In this document: in pieces, positions 51,363 through 59,808 of the stretch
How positions within the stretch are numbered: position 1 is the first letter of the stretch
Layout: each line of letters starts with the position of its first letter
Origin: JBBDYH01 sp040901795
Lineage (GTDB): Bacteria; Planctomycetota; Planctomycetia; Pirellulales; JALHPA01
Direction: 5' to 3'
NCBI GenBank assembly: GCA_040901795.1
Contig: JBBDYH010000072.1
Span: 1-64,000, forward strand
Length of the DNA stretch: 64,000 nt
Position numbers and translations under genes: made by a program
The notes under the pieces: model-generated
What the model was told of the DNA's origin: nothing
Databases searched by the model: none
What the model saw: only the letters and a program-made list of their open reading frames with translations

Positions 51363-53768
51363 TTATTGTGCGCCGTCTTTGCCATTTTTGCGGGCGATGG
51401 CGAGCGGGCCGGCGCCGGGATGATAGGCTGCTGTGGCGCCTTCGAGCACGTCGTCCCAGTAAAACAACTCCCGCTTGAACTGACCGGCGGCGAGCAGCTC
51501 GGCCTGATCGAAGTAGTTTTGGGATCCCGGGTCGCCGCTTTGTCCGAAGTGAAGCACGGTCGATCCCTCTACGCGGTCGCCAAACTCGTATACGCCCATG
51601 TAGGTGGCGCCGATCAGCCCGTACTTCTTTTTGAAATTCTTGATGAAGGGAATATACGGCGAATAGTACTGTGTCAAGATGACACCCATCGGACCGTGGC
51701 CACCCAGCGAGGGCAGGCTTGGCCGCTGGTCGTCGAACGGCAGCTCCAACAGGTCGGCGGTGTTCGCGCTTCGCTGCGCGCGATGGATCGTTCCCCACGG
51801 CACTTTCCAGTCGCCGTGCTGGAAGCGCAGCTTGCCGGCCGCATGGACCAGCGCTCGGAACTGCGCCCGCGAGTCGCCGGCATAGGGCGGCTGCATCACT
51901 TCGCCCGGGTAGCCCGAGCCGAACAATTCTTCGTACCAGGCGGTGCAGAGCGTGGCCTGAGTCGAATCGGCGGTGATCCGGCAGTCCCAGTCGAGCAGAT
52001 GATCGAGATACAGCTTGACCATGGACGCCGCGCGAGGATCATCACGCTCGAGCTCAGCGAACCGGCGAGCGTAGCCGGGCAGCTCCTGCCGTGGCCAGTA
52101 GAGCGTAGTGTCGTAGGCGGCGAGTTTCAGATCGTCGAGCGTCAGGTCGTCCATCTCGCGGAGCAACTGCCGCGACATTTTTGCGCGCCGCTTGTCGTCA
52201 TCGGCGTCTTCGGCCATGTAGCGAGGGAATTTCGCTCGGTCGGGGTTCCCTGCGTCGGTAGTAGTAAAGGGGCTTGAGTTGCAATTCTGCACAAAACTGG
52301 ACGGCGGGTTGAGCACTTGCGGCAGGTCGGCGATGGAATGAAAGCCTCGCCACTCGGTCCGCGGATCGGAGCCATCCACCGGCTTGCTCCAGTCGAACTG
52401 GGGGTCGCGCTTGGCGATCACGCCGTTATACAAAAAGTAAACGTTCTTCTGCTTGTCGGCATAGACGATGTTCATGAACGGAAACTGGTTCATCGCCATC
52501 GCCGCGCGGAACTGGTCCAGGTTGGTCGCCTTGACCATGTCCACCGCCTGCCGCACCAACGCCAGGCGATCAAGTCCCGCCACGCGGGCCGCCAGATAAT
52601 GTTTGTCGTTTTCTTTGCCGACGACTGGGCCGTGGTGCGTCTTGCGGAAGGTGTAAGGGCGATCTTCGATCCCGTTCGGGGTTTTGACGCGAATCGTATC
52701 GTGCCACTCGATCGCCGTCTTGTACCCGTCCCCGTAGCGATAGCGCAGCGGGTTTTCCGGGTCATCGAACGTTTCGCGCCAGACATCGGCGATGTCGGGC
52801 TCGTTGGTCGTCATCGCCCAGCCGAGGTGCTCGTTATGGCCAAGCGTCGGCAGCAGGTTGCCGAAGAACGTTGCGCCCGTGAAATTAAGGCCCTCCTGGC
52901 TGCGGAGGTGCGCCTCATACATCTGGCCGAAGCCGAACCAGGGCTGGTGCGGGTTGACGAACAGCATGGCGTTGCCGGATCGCGTCCGGGAAGGACCAAT
53001 GGCCCAAGCGTTCGAGCCGGCGGCGCACCAGATATGTTCGTTGCCGCGCGGCATGTAGTTGTTGTGCAGGCGCGTGTAACGGAAGCAGAGCTCCAAAGCG
53101 ACATGCCGGGCGAACGCGATCACATGCCACGGCTCGAAGCGGGTGATCAGCCGGGGCTTCACTTGCGGGTTCTTGTCGAGGTAATAGTTCAAACCCGCGA
53201 CGAATGCGGCGCACAGCCGCTGTTCCGCAGGATCGAGCTTGGCGAAATCCATCTCCGATGTGCGTGCGACCTCAAAGGCATGGTTGAGCTTGTCTGAATT
53301 CAAGCCTTTGGGTCCGTGGGCTTCGCTATAGCGGCCCAGCGCCAGGATGTAGGTATCTTCGACTTGCCAGAAATAGTCCTCGGCTTGTGCATAGGCGAAC
53401 CCGAAAACTGCGGCCGCGTCAGTCTGGGCGTCGATGTGTGGTACACCGTAGCGATCGCGGTAGATGACGACGGCGGCGGCCAGTCTCTGGGGATCGATCG
53501 GCTGCGAACCGGTAGCGAGAACCTCGGGCGGCTCGCAATGGAGCGGCAACAGGTCGTCGGGGTTGGCAGCAGCGCCAGTCTTGGCGGCGCCTGCAACAGG
53601 TTTGGCCGTCGCACTGTCAGCGGCCGTGGCTGCCGTTGGTGTAGCTTTTGTGTCGGCGGCAGAGGCAGACCGCGACAAGTTTAGCGCGATTGCGACGAGC
53701 GCGATCAGCAAACTGCGGCGGACGAAACCCATGGCCGGCGTTGCGGGCCAATGGTGCAAACTCAACAT
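51363..53768 (-). CDS. Secreted penicillin acylase family protein (Ntn hydrolase)
   Basis: An 801-residue exported precursor. The signal peptide is MGFVRRSLLIALVAIALNLS (residues 13-32). The alpha-like part holds VVIYRDRYGVPHIDAQTDAA and FGFAYAQAEDYFWQVEDTY; the new N-terminal nucleophile after autocleavage is Ser252 in AAGSNAWAIGPSRT; the beta part includes LPTLGHNEHLGWAMTTNEPD. The family hydrolyses amide bonds in acyl-homoserine lactones, penicillins and similar compounds; the substrate here is unknown. Start at 53768 is supported by AAGGAA about 10 nt upstream. It stands alone between repeat-rich gaps. Confidence 0.9.
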   Translation of the reverse strand: MLSLHHWPATPAMGFVRRSLLIALVAIALNLSRSASAADTKATPTAATAADSATAKPVAGAAKTGAAANPDDLLPLHCEPPEVLATGSQPIDPQRLAAAVVIYRDRYGVPHIDAQTDAAAVFGFAYAQAEDYFWQVEDTYILALGRYSEAHGPKGLNSDKLNHAFEVARTSEMDFAKLDPAEQRLCAAFVAGLNYYLDKNPQVKPRLITRFEPWHVIAFARHVALELCFRYTRLHNNYMPRGNEHIWCAAGSNAWAIGPSRTRSGNAMLFVNPHQPWFGFGQMYEAHLRSQEGLNFTGATFFGNLLPTLGHNEHLGWAMTTNEPDIADVWRETFDDPENPLRYRYGDGYKTAIEWHDTIRVKTPNGIEDRPYTFRKTHHGPVVGKENDKHYLAARVAGLDRLALVRQAVDMVKATNLDQFRAAMAMNQFPFMNIVYADKQKNVYFLYNGVIAKRDPQFDWSKPVDGSDPRTEWRGFHSIADLPQVLNPPSSFVQNCNSSPFTTTDAGNPDRAKFPRYMAEDADDDKRRAKMSRQLLREMDDLTLDDLKLAAYDTTLYWPRQELPGYARRFAELERDDPRAASMVKLYLDHLLDWDCRITADSTQATLCTAWYEELFGSGYPGEVMQPPYAGDSRAQFRALVHAAGKLRFQHGDWKVPWGTIHRAQRSANTADLLELPFDDQRPSLPSLGGHGPMGVILTQYYSPYIPFIKNFKKKYGLIGATYMGVYEFGDRVEGSTVLHFGQSGDPGSQNYFDQAELLAAGQFKRELFYWDDVLEGATAAYHPGAGPLAIARKNGKDGAQ

Positions 53769-54005
53769 AGGTGCAATTTCCTTCCCTGGCATTCCGGTCC
53801 CACAGAAATACGGCGCGGTCAGGGACGCAGATTCCATGCCCGTCCCACCCACGAATCGTGGCTTTGCCGACAAGTTGGCGAATGGTAGTCCTACAACAAG
53901 GATATCGCAACAGCGGATCGGCTGCGTAAGAAATATCGGCGCGCAGGTTGGTTTTCGAACCTAATGCGTTACGGCGGAACGGATTGCGGGCGGCAGCACT
54001 GCTCC

Positions 54006-54104
54006 CCGGGTGGCACTGACAAACTCCGTTTGTCAGTGGCGTGCGAGCGGAGGCCCACTAGGCGAAATCACTGACAGGCCTTAGGGCTTGTCAGTGCCAC
54101 CCGG
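54006..54104. repeat. Paired-hairpin element, CACTGACA type
   Basis: The perfect 16-bp outer arms CCGGGTGGCACTGACA and TGTCAGTGCCACCCGG enclose a left hairpin CACTGACAAAC-TCC-GTTTGTCAGTG (54014-54038) and a looser right hairpin (54069-54096) ending in TGTCAGTG. Same construction as the elements at 4833 and 12507 with a different stem sequence. Confidence 0.92.
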
Positions 54105-54107
54105 CGG

Positions 54108-54146
54108 CAAGCTAAAGCTTGAACTCCAACGAGCTTGAACTCCAAC
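54108..54146. repeat. Hairpin plus doubled AACTCCAAC element
   Basis: CAAGCTAAAGCTTG hairpin, then GAACTCCAAC, GAGCTT and a second GAACTCCAAC. It directly precedes, on the minus strand, the stop codon of the WD40 gene (54151). Confidence 0.85.
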
Positions 54147-54150
54147 GGCA

Positions 54151-55194
54151 TCACTCGGCGGTCTCTTCAGCCGGTGCTGGGAAACGCTCACGTGGACTAA
54201 ACTCCCAGATGCTGAGACGATCGTGACTGCCCACGGCGATCAGCTTGCCGTCGGGCGAGAAGGCGACCGACCAGATCGAGGTCTTCACGGGCCCGATCGA
54301 TGTCAACTCTTTCTTTTGGACGACGTCCCAAATCTTGGCGGTGCGGTCGTAGCTGCCGCTGACGAGTTGTGTGCCGTCGGCGGAGAAGGCGACCGACGTG
54401 ATCCAATCTTTGTGGCCGCTGAGTGTCGCTTGCTCTTTTCCTTCCGTGTTCCAGAGCTTGATAGCGCGATCCACGCCCGCCGTGGCCAGCAGGCTGCCAT
54501 CCTTGTTGACTGCGATCGACCACACTCCGTCACCGTGCCCTTCCAGCTTGGCCTTCTCGGCGCCGGAATCGAGATCCCAAAGTTTGACCAGTTTGTCGCC
54601 CCCCGCAGTGGCCAGCGTCTTGTTGTCGGGCAGATAGGCGACGCTGAACACCGGGCCGGCGTGCGCATTGAGCGTCTTCAGCTCCTTGCCTTCATCCACG
54701 TTCCAGATCACGACGGTTGAATCTTCGCTCCCGGAAGCGAGTTGCTTGCCGTCAGGGCTGAACGCGACACAACGCGCCCAGATCTTGTGCTTCTTGAGGT
54801 CGTGCTTGAGCTTGCCTTCGGCCAGGTCCCAAACCTTCACCATGCCATCGTAGCTCGCCGTAGCCAGCAGCTTGCCGTCGGGCGAGGCGGAGATACCCCA
54901 GACCGTCGATTCATGACCTGGCAGATTATTCTTCGCGGCGCCGTCGGCGACGTTCCAATGGATGACGTCGCCGGGACGGTAGAGCAGCGTCTGCCCGCCG
55001 ACGCTGGCGAGTGTATCGCTGGAGAGGAACGCCAGGCCGGTCACCCAGCGGTTGTGGCTGGCGATGGTGGTTGCAGCAGCTTCGCCGGTAGGCTTACTTT
55101 TTTCTTCCGGCTCTTGGGCGATTGCCGACGAGTCTAAGACGCCCGCCAGCAAACTAACGAGCAACAGCGTACGAATGCAGAACGCGAACCGCAT
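54151..55194 (-). CDS. Secreted WD40-repeat protein
   Basis: A 347-residue exported protein. A signal peptide (FCIRTLLLVSLLAGVLDSSA) is followed by about seven WD40 repeats forming one propeller, each with the usual GH...V......G..LA..S.D..VK.WD pattern: GISASPDGKLLATASYDGMV then KVWDL, CVAFSPDGKQLASGSEDSTV then VIWNV, SVAYLPDNKTLATAGGDKLV, SIAVNKDGSLLATAGVDRAI, SVAFSADGTQLVSGSYDRTA and SVAFSPDGKLIAVGSHDRLS. It is a binding scaffold; partner unknown. I chose the ATG at 55194 as the start of the signal peptide. Confidence 0.9.
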   Translation of the reverse strand: MRFAFCIRTLLLVSLLAGVLDSSAIAQEPEEKSKPTGEAAATTIASHNRWVTGLAFLSSDTLASVGGQTLLYRPGDVIHWNVADGAAKNNLPGHESTVWGISASPDGKLLATASYDGMVKVWDLAEGKLKHDLKKHKIWARCVAFSPDGKQLASGSEDSTVVIWNVDEGKELKTLNAHAGPVFSVAYLPDNKTLATAGGDKLVKLWDLDSGAEKAKLEGHGDGVWSIAVNKDGSLLATAGVDRAIKLWNTEGKEQATLSGHKDWITSVAFSADGTQLVSGSYDRTAKIWDVVQKKELTSIGPVKTSIWSVAFSPDGKLIAVGSHDRLSIWEFSPRERFPAPAEETAE

Positions 55195-55277
55195 GGCAAT
55201 TTCCCTCCCGAGGAAGCAGGCACCGTGGTGACGTCTTCCAAAGTTTGCCTTGCGGTGGAGCGAAGTGCAAGTTTCCG

Positions 55278-55378
55278 GTAGGGTGGGACCAGCCCGCATG
55301 GATGCGGGCGCTGGCCCACCGTCGGCTATTCTCTCTTGTAATGGTGGGCCGGCGGCCGCGGCGGCCTTGTCCCACCCT
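55278..55378. repeat. Paired-hairpin element, GGTGGG type, reaching the PhoPQ-related stop
   Basis: The outer arms TAGGGTGGGACCA and TTGTCCCACCCTA enclose CCCGCATGGATGCGGG on the left and the 34-bp unit (55343-55376) shared with 46972 on the right. The final CTA at 55377-55379 is, on the minus strand, the TAG stop codon of the next gene, so the element's end provides the stop. Confidence 0.92.
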
Positions 55379-56750
55379 ACTTCTTTTTGCCGTGGCCGAC
55401 GATGCGAACGTTGGTGGAGAGGTTGAAGGGAATCCGTTGGCCGTTGAAGACGGCCTCGCCTAAGAGGGCCGCATAGCCCGAGTCAGGCACCGCGAGCTCA
55501 TAAACATAGTCTGGACCGTCGGCCTGCATCGGTTTGGCCGCGAATTGCGAGTTGCGGAAGTCCCGTGTGTCGCTGTTTGCGGTCCAAATCTGCACTTGTT
55601 TCGGTGCTACGTCGCTTTTCACACGGAGCCGCAGCTTGGCGTCTTCTTCGGTGAACTTCCATTCCAGCTTGGGAAGTTTATTCCCGTTGGCGACGTGCTG
55701 GTGAAAGGCGTTTAAGGCGCCCACCAGCCGCGGGATATCGCGAATGCCATGGCCGTTGTTGGGCACATAGAGCACATACTTCTCGCCGTCGAGCTGATTC
55801 CAGTACAAGTTCAAGGCATCCAGCGGCCAGTAGCGATCGTTGGTGGCCAGGATGATCAGCTTCGGCTGCGAGAGGTGCGCTCGGTAGCTGAACGGATCCA
55901 CGATTCCGGCGAGCTGTTGTCCCCGCTCGGTGTCGAGGAAGTTCTGCAAGCCTTTCGAGGTGTAGTCCGCGATTTGCTCCGAGTAGCCGCCGAACGACTC
56001 GAGCTGGTGCTTCATCTGGGGCGTCATGTTGAGCATGTCGATCACCATCGGCGCGAGGGCGGCTACGCGCGGGTCGATCGCGGAGGTGAGCCACGTGGTC
56101 CAGCCGCGCTTCGAGGCGCCGGTCATGGTGAAGGAGTTGATATCGAGCTGCCATTCTTGGCGCGTGAACTCTTGGACCGCGTCCATTCCGCGGACCGCGC
56201 TTTTCACCATCGGCAACAAGAGCGGCCACTCGGCATCGCCCGTCAAAAAGTACTTGGCGAAGGTGAGCGAGATGATCTCGTCCTCGACCATGCCGTCGAA
56301 CATCGGCTGTTGCGGTACGTGCAGAAGCAACGCCACCGGCGTTTGCAATTGATCCGCCAGGCTAGCCAGCAGCCGCGTCCGCGTCCCCAGGTCGGCATCA
56401 GCGGCAGCCGGTTTCTCCAGATCATCGTTCCAGCGGCCGCCGTCGATCCAGAACAACGCTTGTTTTTCGATCGCAATCTTCGCCGGCTTGTAGATGAAGA
56501 GCTGATGTTTCCAGACGACGTCTTTCCAGGTCTGCGAGGTGAGCGTGAGCTCGACATAGTCGCCGCTGCCGAGCTTCCCTTCGCGGCGCTTGGTCCATTT
56601 GTAGCTCTTGTCCTCCTTGGCGACGTAGTCGGCCAAGGGACCCTGAGCGGCGGCGGCCTTGACTTCCGCGGCGGCGACACGAGTGAACCGCGGCGGTTCG
56701 CAAAGCAGCAGCGTCAGAACCACGGCCACCAGAATCGTCTGCTTGAACAT
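55377..56750 (-). CDS. PhoPQ-activated pathogenicity-related family protein
   Basis: A 457-residue exported alpha/beta-hydrolase-like protein of the PhoPQ-related family (named from Salmonella PqaA; no infection role is implied here). Signal peptide FKQTILVAVVLTLLLCEPPR. The elbow motif is FTMTGASKRGWTTWLTSAID near residue 215, where Ser lies in GASKRGW, and a late His follows in VPNNGHGIRD near 332. ALFWIDGGRWNDD near 98 fits an oxyanion loop. Widespread in planctomycetes; substrate unknown. Its TAG stop lies in a repeat element. Confidence 0.88.
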   Translation of the reverse strand: MFKQTILVAVVLTLLLCEPPRFTRVAAAEVKAAAAQGPLADYVAKEDKSYKWTKRREGKLGSGDYVELTLTSQTWKDVVWKHQLFIYKPAKIAIEKQALFWIDGGRWNDDLEKPAAADADLGTRTRLLASLADQLQTPVALLLHVPQQPMFDGMVEDEIISLTFAKYFLTGDAEWPLLLPMVKSAVRGMDAVQEFTRQEWQLDINSFTMTGASKRGWTTWLTSAIDPRVAALAPMVIDMLNMTPQMKHQLESFGGYSEQIADYTSKGLQNFLDTERGQQLAGIVDPFSYRAHLSQPKLIILATNDRYWPLDALNLYWNQLDGEKYVLYVPNNGHGIRDIPRLVGALNAFHQHVANGNKLPKLEWKFTEEDAKLRLRVKSDVAPKQVQIWTANSDTRDFRNSQFAAKPMQADGPDYVYELAVPDSGYAALLGEAVFNGQRIPFNLSTNVRIVGHGKKK

Positions 56751-56830
56751 CGAGTGAAACTCCTGGGAAAACTCTCCGCGACGTGACCCTATTGAGTGTA
56801 CGCGGGGCGGCGGCCGACCGCTATAGAGGA

Positions 56831-56892
56831 CCGTAGACGTCTCGCTCGGCGAGACGAAGCATGTTTCATCTCGCGGAGCGAGATGACTACGG
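56831..56892. repeat. Paired-hairpin element, ATCTCGC type
   Basis: The outer ends CCGTAG and CTACGG enclose GTCTCGC-TCG-GCGAGAC and CATCTCGC-GGA-GCGAGATG. The right arm matches that at 3571. It lies between the start of the PhoPQ-related gene and the stop of the decarboxylase gene. Confidence 0.92.
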
Positions 56893-56896
56893 TGGG

Positions 56897-58588
56897 CTAG
56901 TAATTCAGCCGCTGTGGAACTTCGCGAGAAATAGGTACTTCGAAGAGGTGCGGCCGCTCGCTTTGAAGCGACAGCGCGACGCGTTCGCTGAGCTCGTCGG
57001 GCTCGGTAATCCTTGCCGCTTCAACGCCCAGGGAGCGAGAAAGTGCGACGAAATCGATCTCCGGGCCGGTCAAGTCGAAGCCCTCGAACTGGCCCGCCTG
57101 CGCCGCCGGCAAGTCCAGGCTGGCAGCGCCTATCTTAAGGATCTGGTATTGGGCGTTGTTGGGGACAACAAACGTGACTGGCACGCGATACTTGGCGGCA
57201 GACCAGAGCGCTTGAATGCCATACAGGGCCGATCCATCGCCAATGACGGCCAGCACCGGCCGATCGGGCCAGGCCAGCTTGACACCGATGGCGCAGCCCA
57301 CACCCCAGCCCAGGGCCCAGCCGCGATGGCCAAAGTACCCGGTCGCATTCTTCAAAGCGCCGAGCCGTTCGAAGACGGTATTTGTCGTAGTCACGGCCTC
57401 TTCAATCACGGCGACATCGGCCGGTAGAATCCGCGCCAGACTGCTCATGAAAGTCAGCGGCGTGAGTGGTCGTGTGCGGCGCTGGCGATCCGCCTGCACT
57501 TCGAGCTGTTTGCAATCCGCCAGATGCCTCTCCGTATGCCGCGCGGTCCGCTGTCGCACTGCTTCACGCTGGTGGTCGGTCATCCGCTCGGCGAGAATCG
57601 TCTCCAGCTCGACCAAACCCGCCTTTGTGCTGCCGATCAGGCCAACCTCCAGCGGATAATTCTTGCCAAGCTGCCAGGGGTCTTCGTCGAGCTGCACGAG
57701 TCGGGTTGACTCAGGCACAGCCCGCGGATCGTGATAGAGATACTGCCGGAACACATCCATTCCGGTGACGAAGAGCACATCGTAGTCGCGCAATCGCTCG
57801 CGGATCTCCGGCGACCAGAGTGGCAGGCATTGATCGTACAGCGGATGGTCGGGCGGAAACGCCAACCGCCCGTGAGTCGTTCCACTCTCGCCGATCACCG
57901 GCGCGCCGAGCCGCTCCGCCAGACGGACCAATTCATCGACGGCGTTTCGCTCGACCACGCGACTACCGGCGAGAATAGCCGGGTTCTTGGCGGTCAGCAA
58001 TACATCCGCCGCGCGGTGCAAGGCGCCAATCGGCGCGCGCACCAGCAAGTCGAGCGGCGCAGGCGGCGTCAGGTCGAGCTCCGCTACTTCGCGTTGGACG
58101 TCAAGCGGCAGCGACATGAACACCGGGCCGGTGGGCGGAGTCAACGCCGTTTGGATCGCGCGCCGCATCGCCGCGGGCAAATCTTCGACGCGATCGACTT
58201 CGACCGCCCACTTCGTCCAAGGCCGCGCCACTTCGACCATCGGGCTCCAGAGGATCGGCTCTTCGAATCGCAGCCGCCGGTCCTGCTGACCCGCCGTTAC
58301 CAGCAGCGGCGTCCCCTCGCGATAGGCGTTGTAGAGCATGCCGCCGGCATTCCCCAGCCCGCAGCTCACGTGCAGGTTCACCACGCCCAGCGAGCCCGAC
58401 GCCATGGCGAAGCCATCGGCCATCGCCATGACAGGGACTTCCTGGAGTCCCAGGATGTATTGCAGCCGCCGGTCGCGGACCAGGGCGTCGTTGAGCGGGA
58501 GCTCGGTCGTGCCGGGGTTGCCAAACAGGTATCGCACGCCCTGTTGGGCGAGCATCTCGAGCAGTGCTTGGATGCCGCTGGTCTTCAT
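56897..58588 (-). CDS. ThDP-dependent decarboxylase (benzoylformate decarboxylase type)
   Basis: A 563-residue thiamine-diphosphate enzyme. The N-terminal Pyr domain has QGVRYLFGNPGTTELPLNDA at residues 16-35 and the cofactor Glu in GLQEVPVMAMADGFA (about residue 50), then NLHVSCGLGNAGGMLYNAYR. The C-terminal domain has the GDG...NN motif in VIGDGSALYGIQALWSAAKY through VVPNN near 455-485. The architecture matches benzoylformate decarboxylase and related 2-oxoacid decarboxylases. I chose the ATG at 58588 (MKTSGIQALLEMLAQQGV). It has no obvious pathway neighbours. Substrate not determined. Confidence 0.85.
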   Translation of the reverse strand: MKTSGIQALLEMLAQQGVRYLFGNPGTTELPLNDALVRDRRLQYILGLQEVPVMAMADGFAMASGSLGVVNLHVSCGLGNAGGMLYNAYREGTPLLVTAGQQDRRLRFEEPILWSPMVEVARPWTKWAVEVDRVEDLPAAMRRAIQTALTPPTGPVFMSLPLDVQREVAELDLTPPAPLDLLVRAPIGALHRAADVLLTAKNPAILAGSRVVERNAVDELVRLAERLGAPVIGESGTTHGRLAFPPDHPLYDQCLPLWSPEIRERLRDYDVLFVTGMDVFRQYLYHDPRAVPESTRLVQLDEDPWQLGKNYPLEVGLIGSTKAGLVELETILAERMTDHQREAVRQRTARHTERHLADCKQLEVQADRQRRTRPLTPLTFMSSLARILPADVAVIEEAVTTTNTVFERLGALKNATGYFGHRGWALGWGVGCAIGVKLAWPDRPVLAVIGDGSALYGIQALWSAAKYRVPVTFVVPNNAQYQILKIGAASLDLPAAQAGQFEGFDLTGPEIDFVALSRSLGVEAARITEPDELSERVALSLQSERPHLFEVPISREVPQRLNY

Positions 58589-58659
58589 GAACTCCGCCTC
58601 GTTCGCACGCAGGGAGTTCTTAGTGTATGCGACCGGCGGGGGGCGCGTAAGAGGAGCGG

Positions 58660-58722
58660 GGGCGAGAGGGAATGGGGAATGATTGGAATGGGGAATGGGG
58701 AGTGAAAGCATTCCCTATTCAA
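58660..58722. repeat. Word-repeat element (GGGAATG words)
   Basis: GAATGGGGAATGATTGG and a further GAATGGGGAATGGGGAGTG are answered by CATTCCCTATTC on the right, ending at the Cys-rich lipoprotein's stop. Same style as the other word-based elements. Confidence 0.75.
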
Positions 58723-59043
58723 TCAATGTCCGCCGCAGGATTCGCAGTCGGCGCCGACGGTCATCATGGCGCGCGCTGGCCGGGCTGCGGTATAGTGCGA
58801 GTCGCCGCACTGGCAGGCGCCGACGTCATGTCCACAGGCGTCGCAGGGACCGCATTTCGGTGGGTGGCTATGCCAATCGCCCCAGTAAGCCTCGCCGCAG
58901 CTTCTGCCCGCGAAGAAGGTGAAGGCGCCGGTTTCGCATCCGGAGCAGCATTCATCGCAGAGGACGCGGCGTAGCCAGCAACAGCCGCTCGAGCCGAGCA
59001 GTAGGACTGCAAGCAGTAACACCAGCAAACGTCGAGCTACCAT
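58723..59043 (-). CDS. Cys-rich lipoprotein
   Basis: A 106-residue predicted lipoprotein: VLLLAVLLLGSSGC places the lipidated Cys at about residue 21. The mature part has about 14 Cys, arranged in pairs (CCWLRRVLCDECCSGC, CGPCDACGHDVGACQCGDSH, CESCGGH), with several His, suggesting metal binding or many disulfides. The start at 59043 is chosen at the leader. Small Cys-rich lipoproteins of this kind are common in planctomycetes, but this one has no named family I know. Confidence 0.75.
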   Translation of the reverse strand: MVARRLLVLLLAVLLLGSSGCCWLRRVLCDECCSGCETGAFTFFAGRSCGEAYWGDWHSHPPKCGPCDACGHDVGACQCGDSHYTAARPARAMMTVGADCESCGGH

Positions 59044-59403
59044 GAGGACCCCCTGCGCGTAATGTCTGCAGAATGCCTTATGCCGTGCGCCCAATGGTGA
59101 AGGATTGGCGCTCGGCCCCCCTTGGCTCTATCGGCCGGTACGATCGGAAAAATCGAGAAAAACGGCACAATCGATACGGTCGGCCGTGGGCGAATGCCAT
59201 TGATTCTCTCGTTCCCAGGCTCTGCCTGGGAACGCACTGTAGGGCAGGCTCCGCCTGCCGTAACCTGGTCACGCCGCCCATGTGACCAGCGAGGCAGAGC
59301 CTCGCGGTCAGTGAGTTCCCAGGCGGAGCCTGGGAACTAGATACAGGTTGCCCCGACTGCTCCGTTATTGATTCGCCCTACGATTTCCGTCATTCTGGGT
59401 TGC
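59044..59403. other. 360-bp divergent gap with a composite palindrome
   Basis: Lies between divergent genes. Its second half is the composite of hairpins at 59207-59340; the first half includes GGCACAATCGATACGG-type sequence without strong structure. Promoters of both neighbours should be here. No gene recognised. Confidence 0.6.
59207..59340. repeat. Composite of five nested hairpins
   Basis: In order: GTTCCCAGGC-TCT-GCCTGGGAAC (59211-59233), GGCAGGC-TCC-GCCTGCC (59243-59259), CTGGTCAC ... GTGACCAG, GCGAGGC-AGA-GCCTCGC (59289-59305), GTTCCCAGGC-GGA-GCCTGGGAAC (59315-59337). Three-base loops are pyrimidine-rich on the left and their complements on the right, so the whole block is also an inverted repeat. 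Confidence 0.93.
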
Positions 59404-59808
59404 ATGCCCGATCCCCTGCCTATCGAATCGCTCAATCATGTCGCTCTGATGACGCGGCGGCTTGACGAGAGCCGCGCTTTCTATCGCAACGTGCTGGGTT
59501 TTCGCGAAGTCGAGCGGCCGAACTTTTCATTTCGCGGGGCGTGGCTCTTTAACTACGGCCTGATGATTCATCTCATCGAGAACGCGAAGGCGGGCGAGCC
59601 GGGCGAAGAGATTCAAACGCGCGAGAACCACTTTGCGCTGCACACAGATGACCTCGCCCGCGCCGAGCAGTTGCTAGAGCAGCAAGGGATCCGTTACCGC
59701 AAGAATACGATCGCGGATAGCGGCATCAGCCAGATCTTCTTGCAGGATCCGGACGGTAACCACATCGAGCTGGGGACGTACCCGCCGACACCGCGGTTTG
59801 TGGAGTAG
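59404..59808 (+). CDS. VOC-family (glyoxalase/bleomycin-resistance fold) protein
   Basis: A 134-residue metal-dependent VOC protein. LNHVALMTRRLDESRAFYRN holds the first His ligand (residue 11), MIHLIENAKA near 55 a possible second, and FLQDPDGNHIELGTYPP near 118 the last His/Glu pair. The fold serves glyoxalases, dioxygenases and antibiotic-binding proteins; the substrate is unknown. Start at 59404. Its TAG stop (59806-59808) overlaps the first bases of the paired-hairpin element. Confidence 0.87.
   Translation: MPDPLPIESLNHVALMTRRLDESRAFYRNVLGFREVERPNFSFRGAWLFNYGLMIHLIENAKAGEPGEEIQTRENHFALHTDDLARAEQLLEQQGIRYRKNTIADSGISQIFLQDPDGNHIELGTYPPTPRFVE

Larger units (their letters stand above)
53769..54150. 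other. 382-bp repeat-bearing gap
   Basis: Separates two minus-strand genes. It contains a 99-bp paired-hairpin element (54006-54104) and an AACTCCAAC element (54108-54146). The first 200 bases show no gene or strong structure. Confidence 0.6.

Noticed and set aside
59211..59337. Small proteins encoded by the hairpin repeats
   Set aside because: Open frames such as those giving FPGSAWERT- or LVPRLCLGT-like peptides occur on both strands of the palindromes and follow from the repeat sequence; no start signals or conservation support them.
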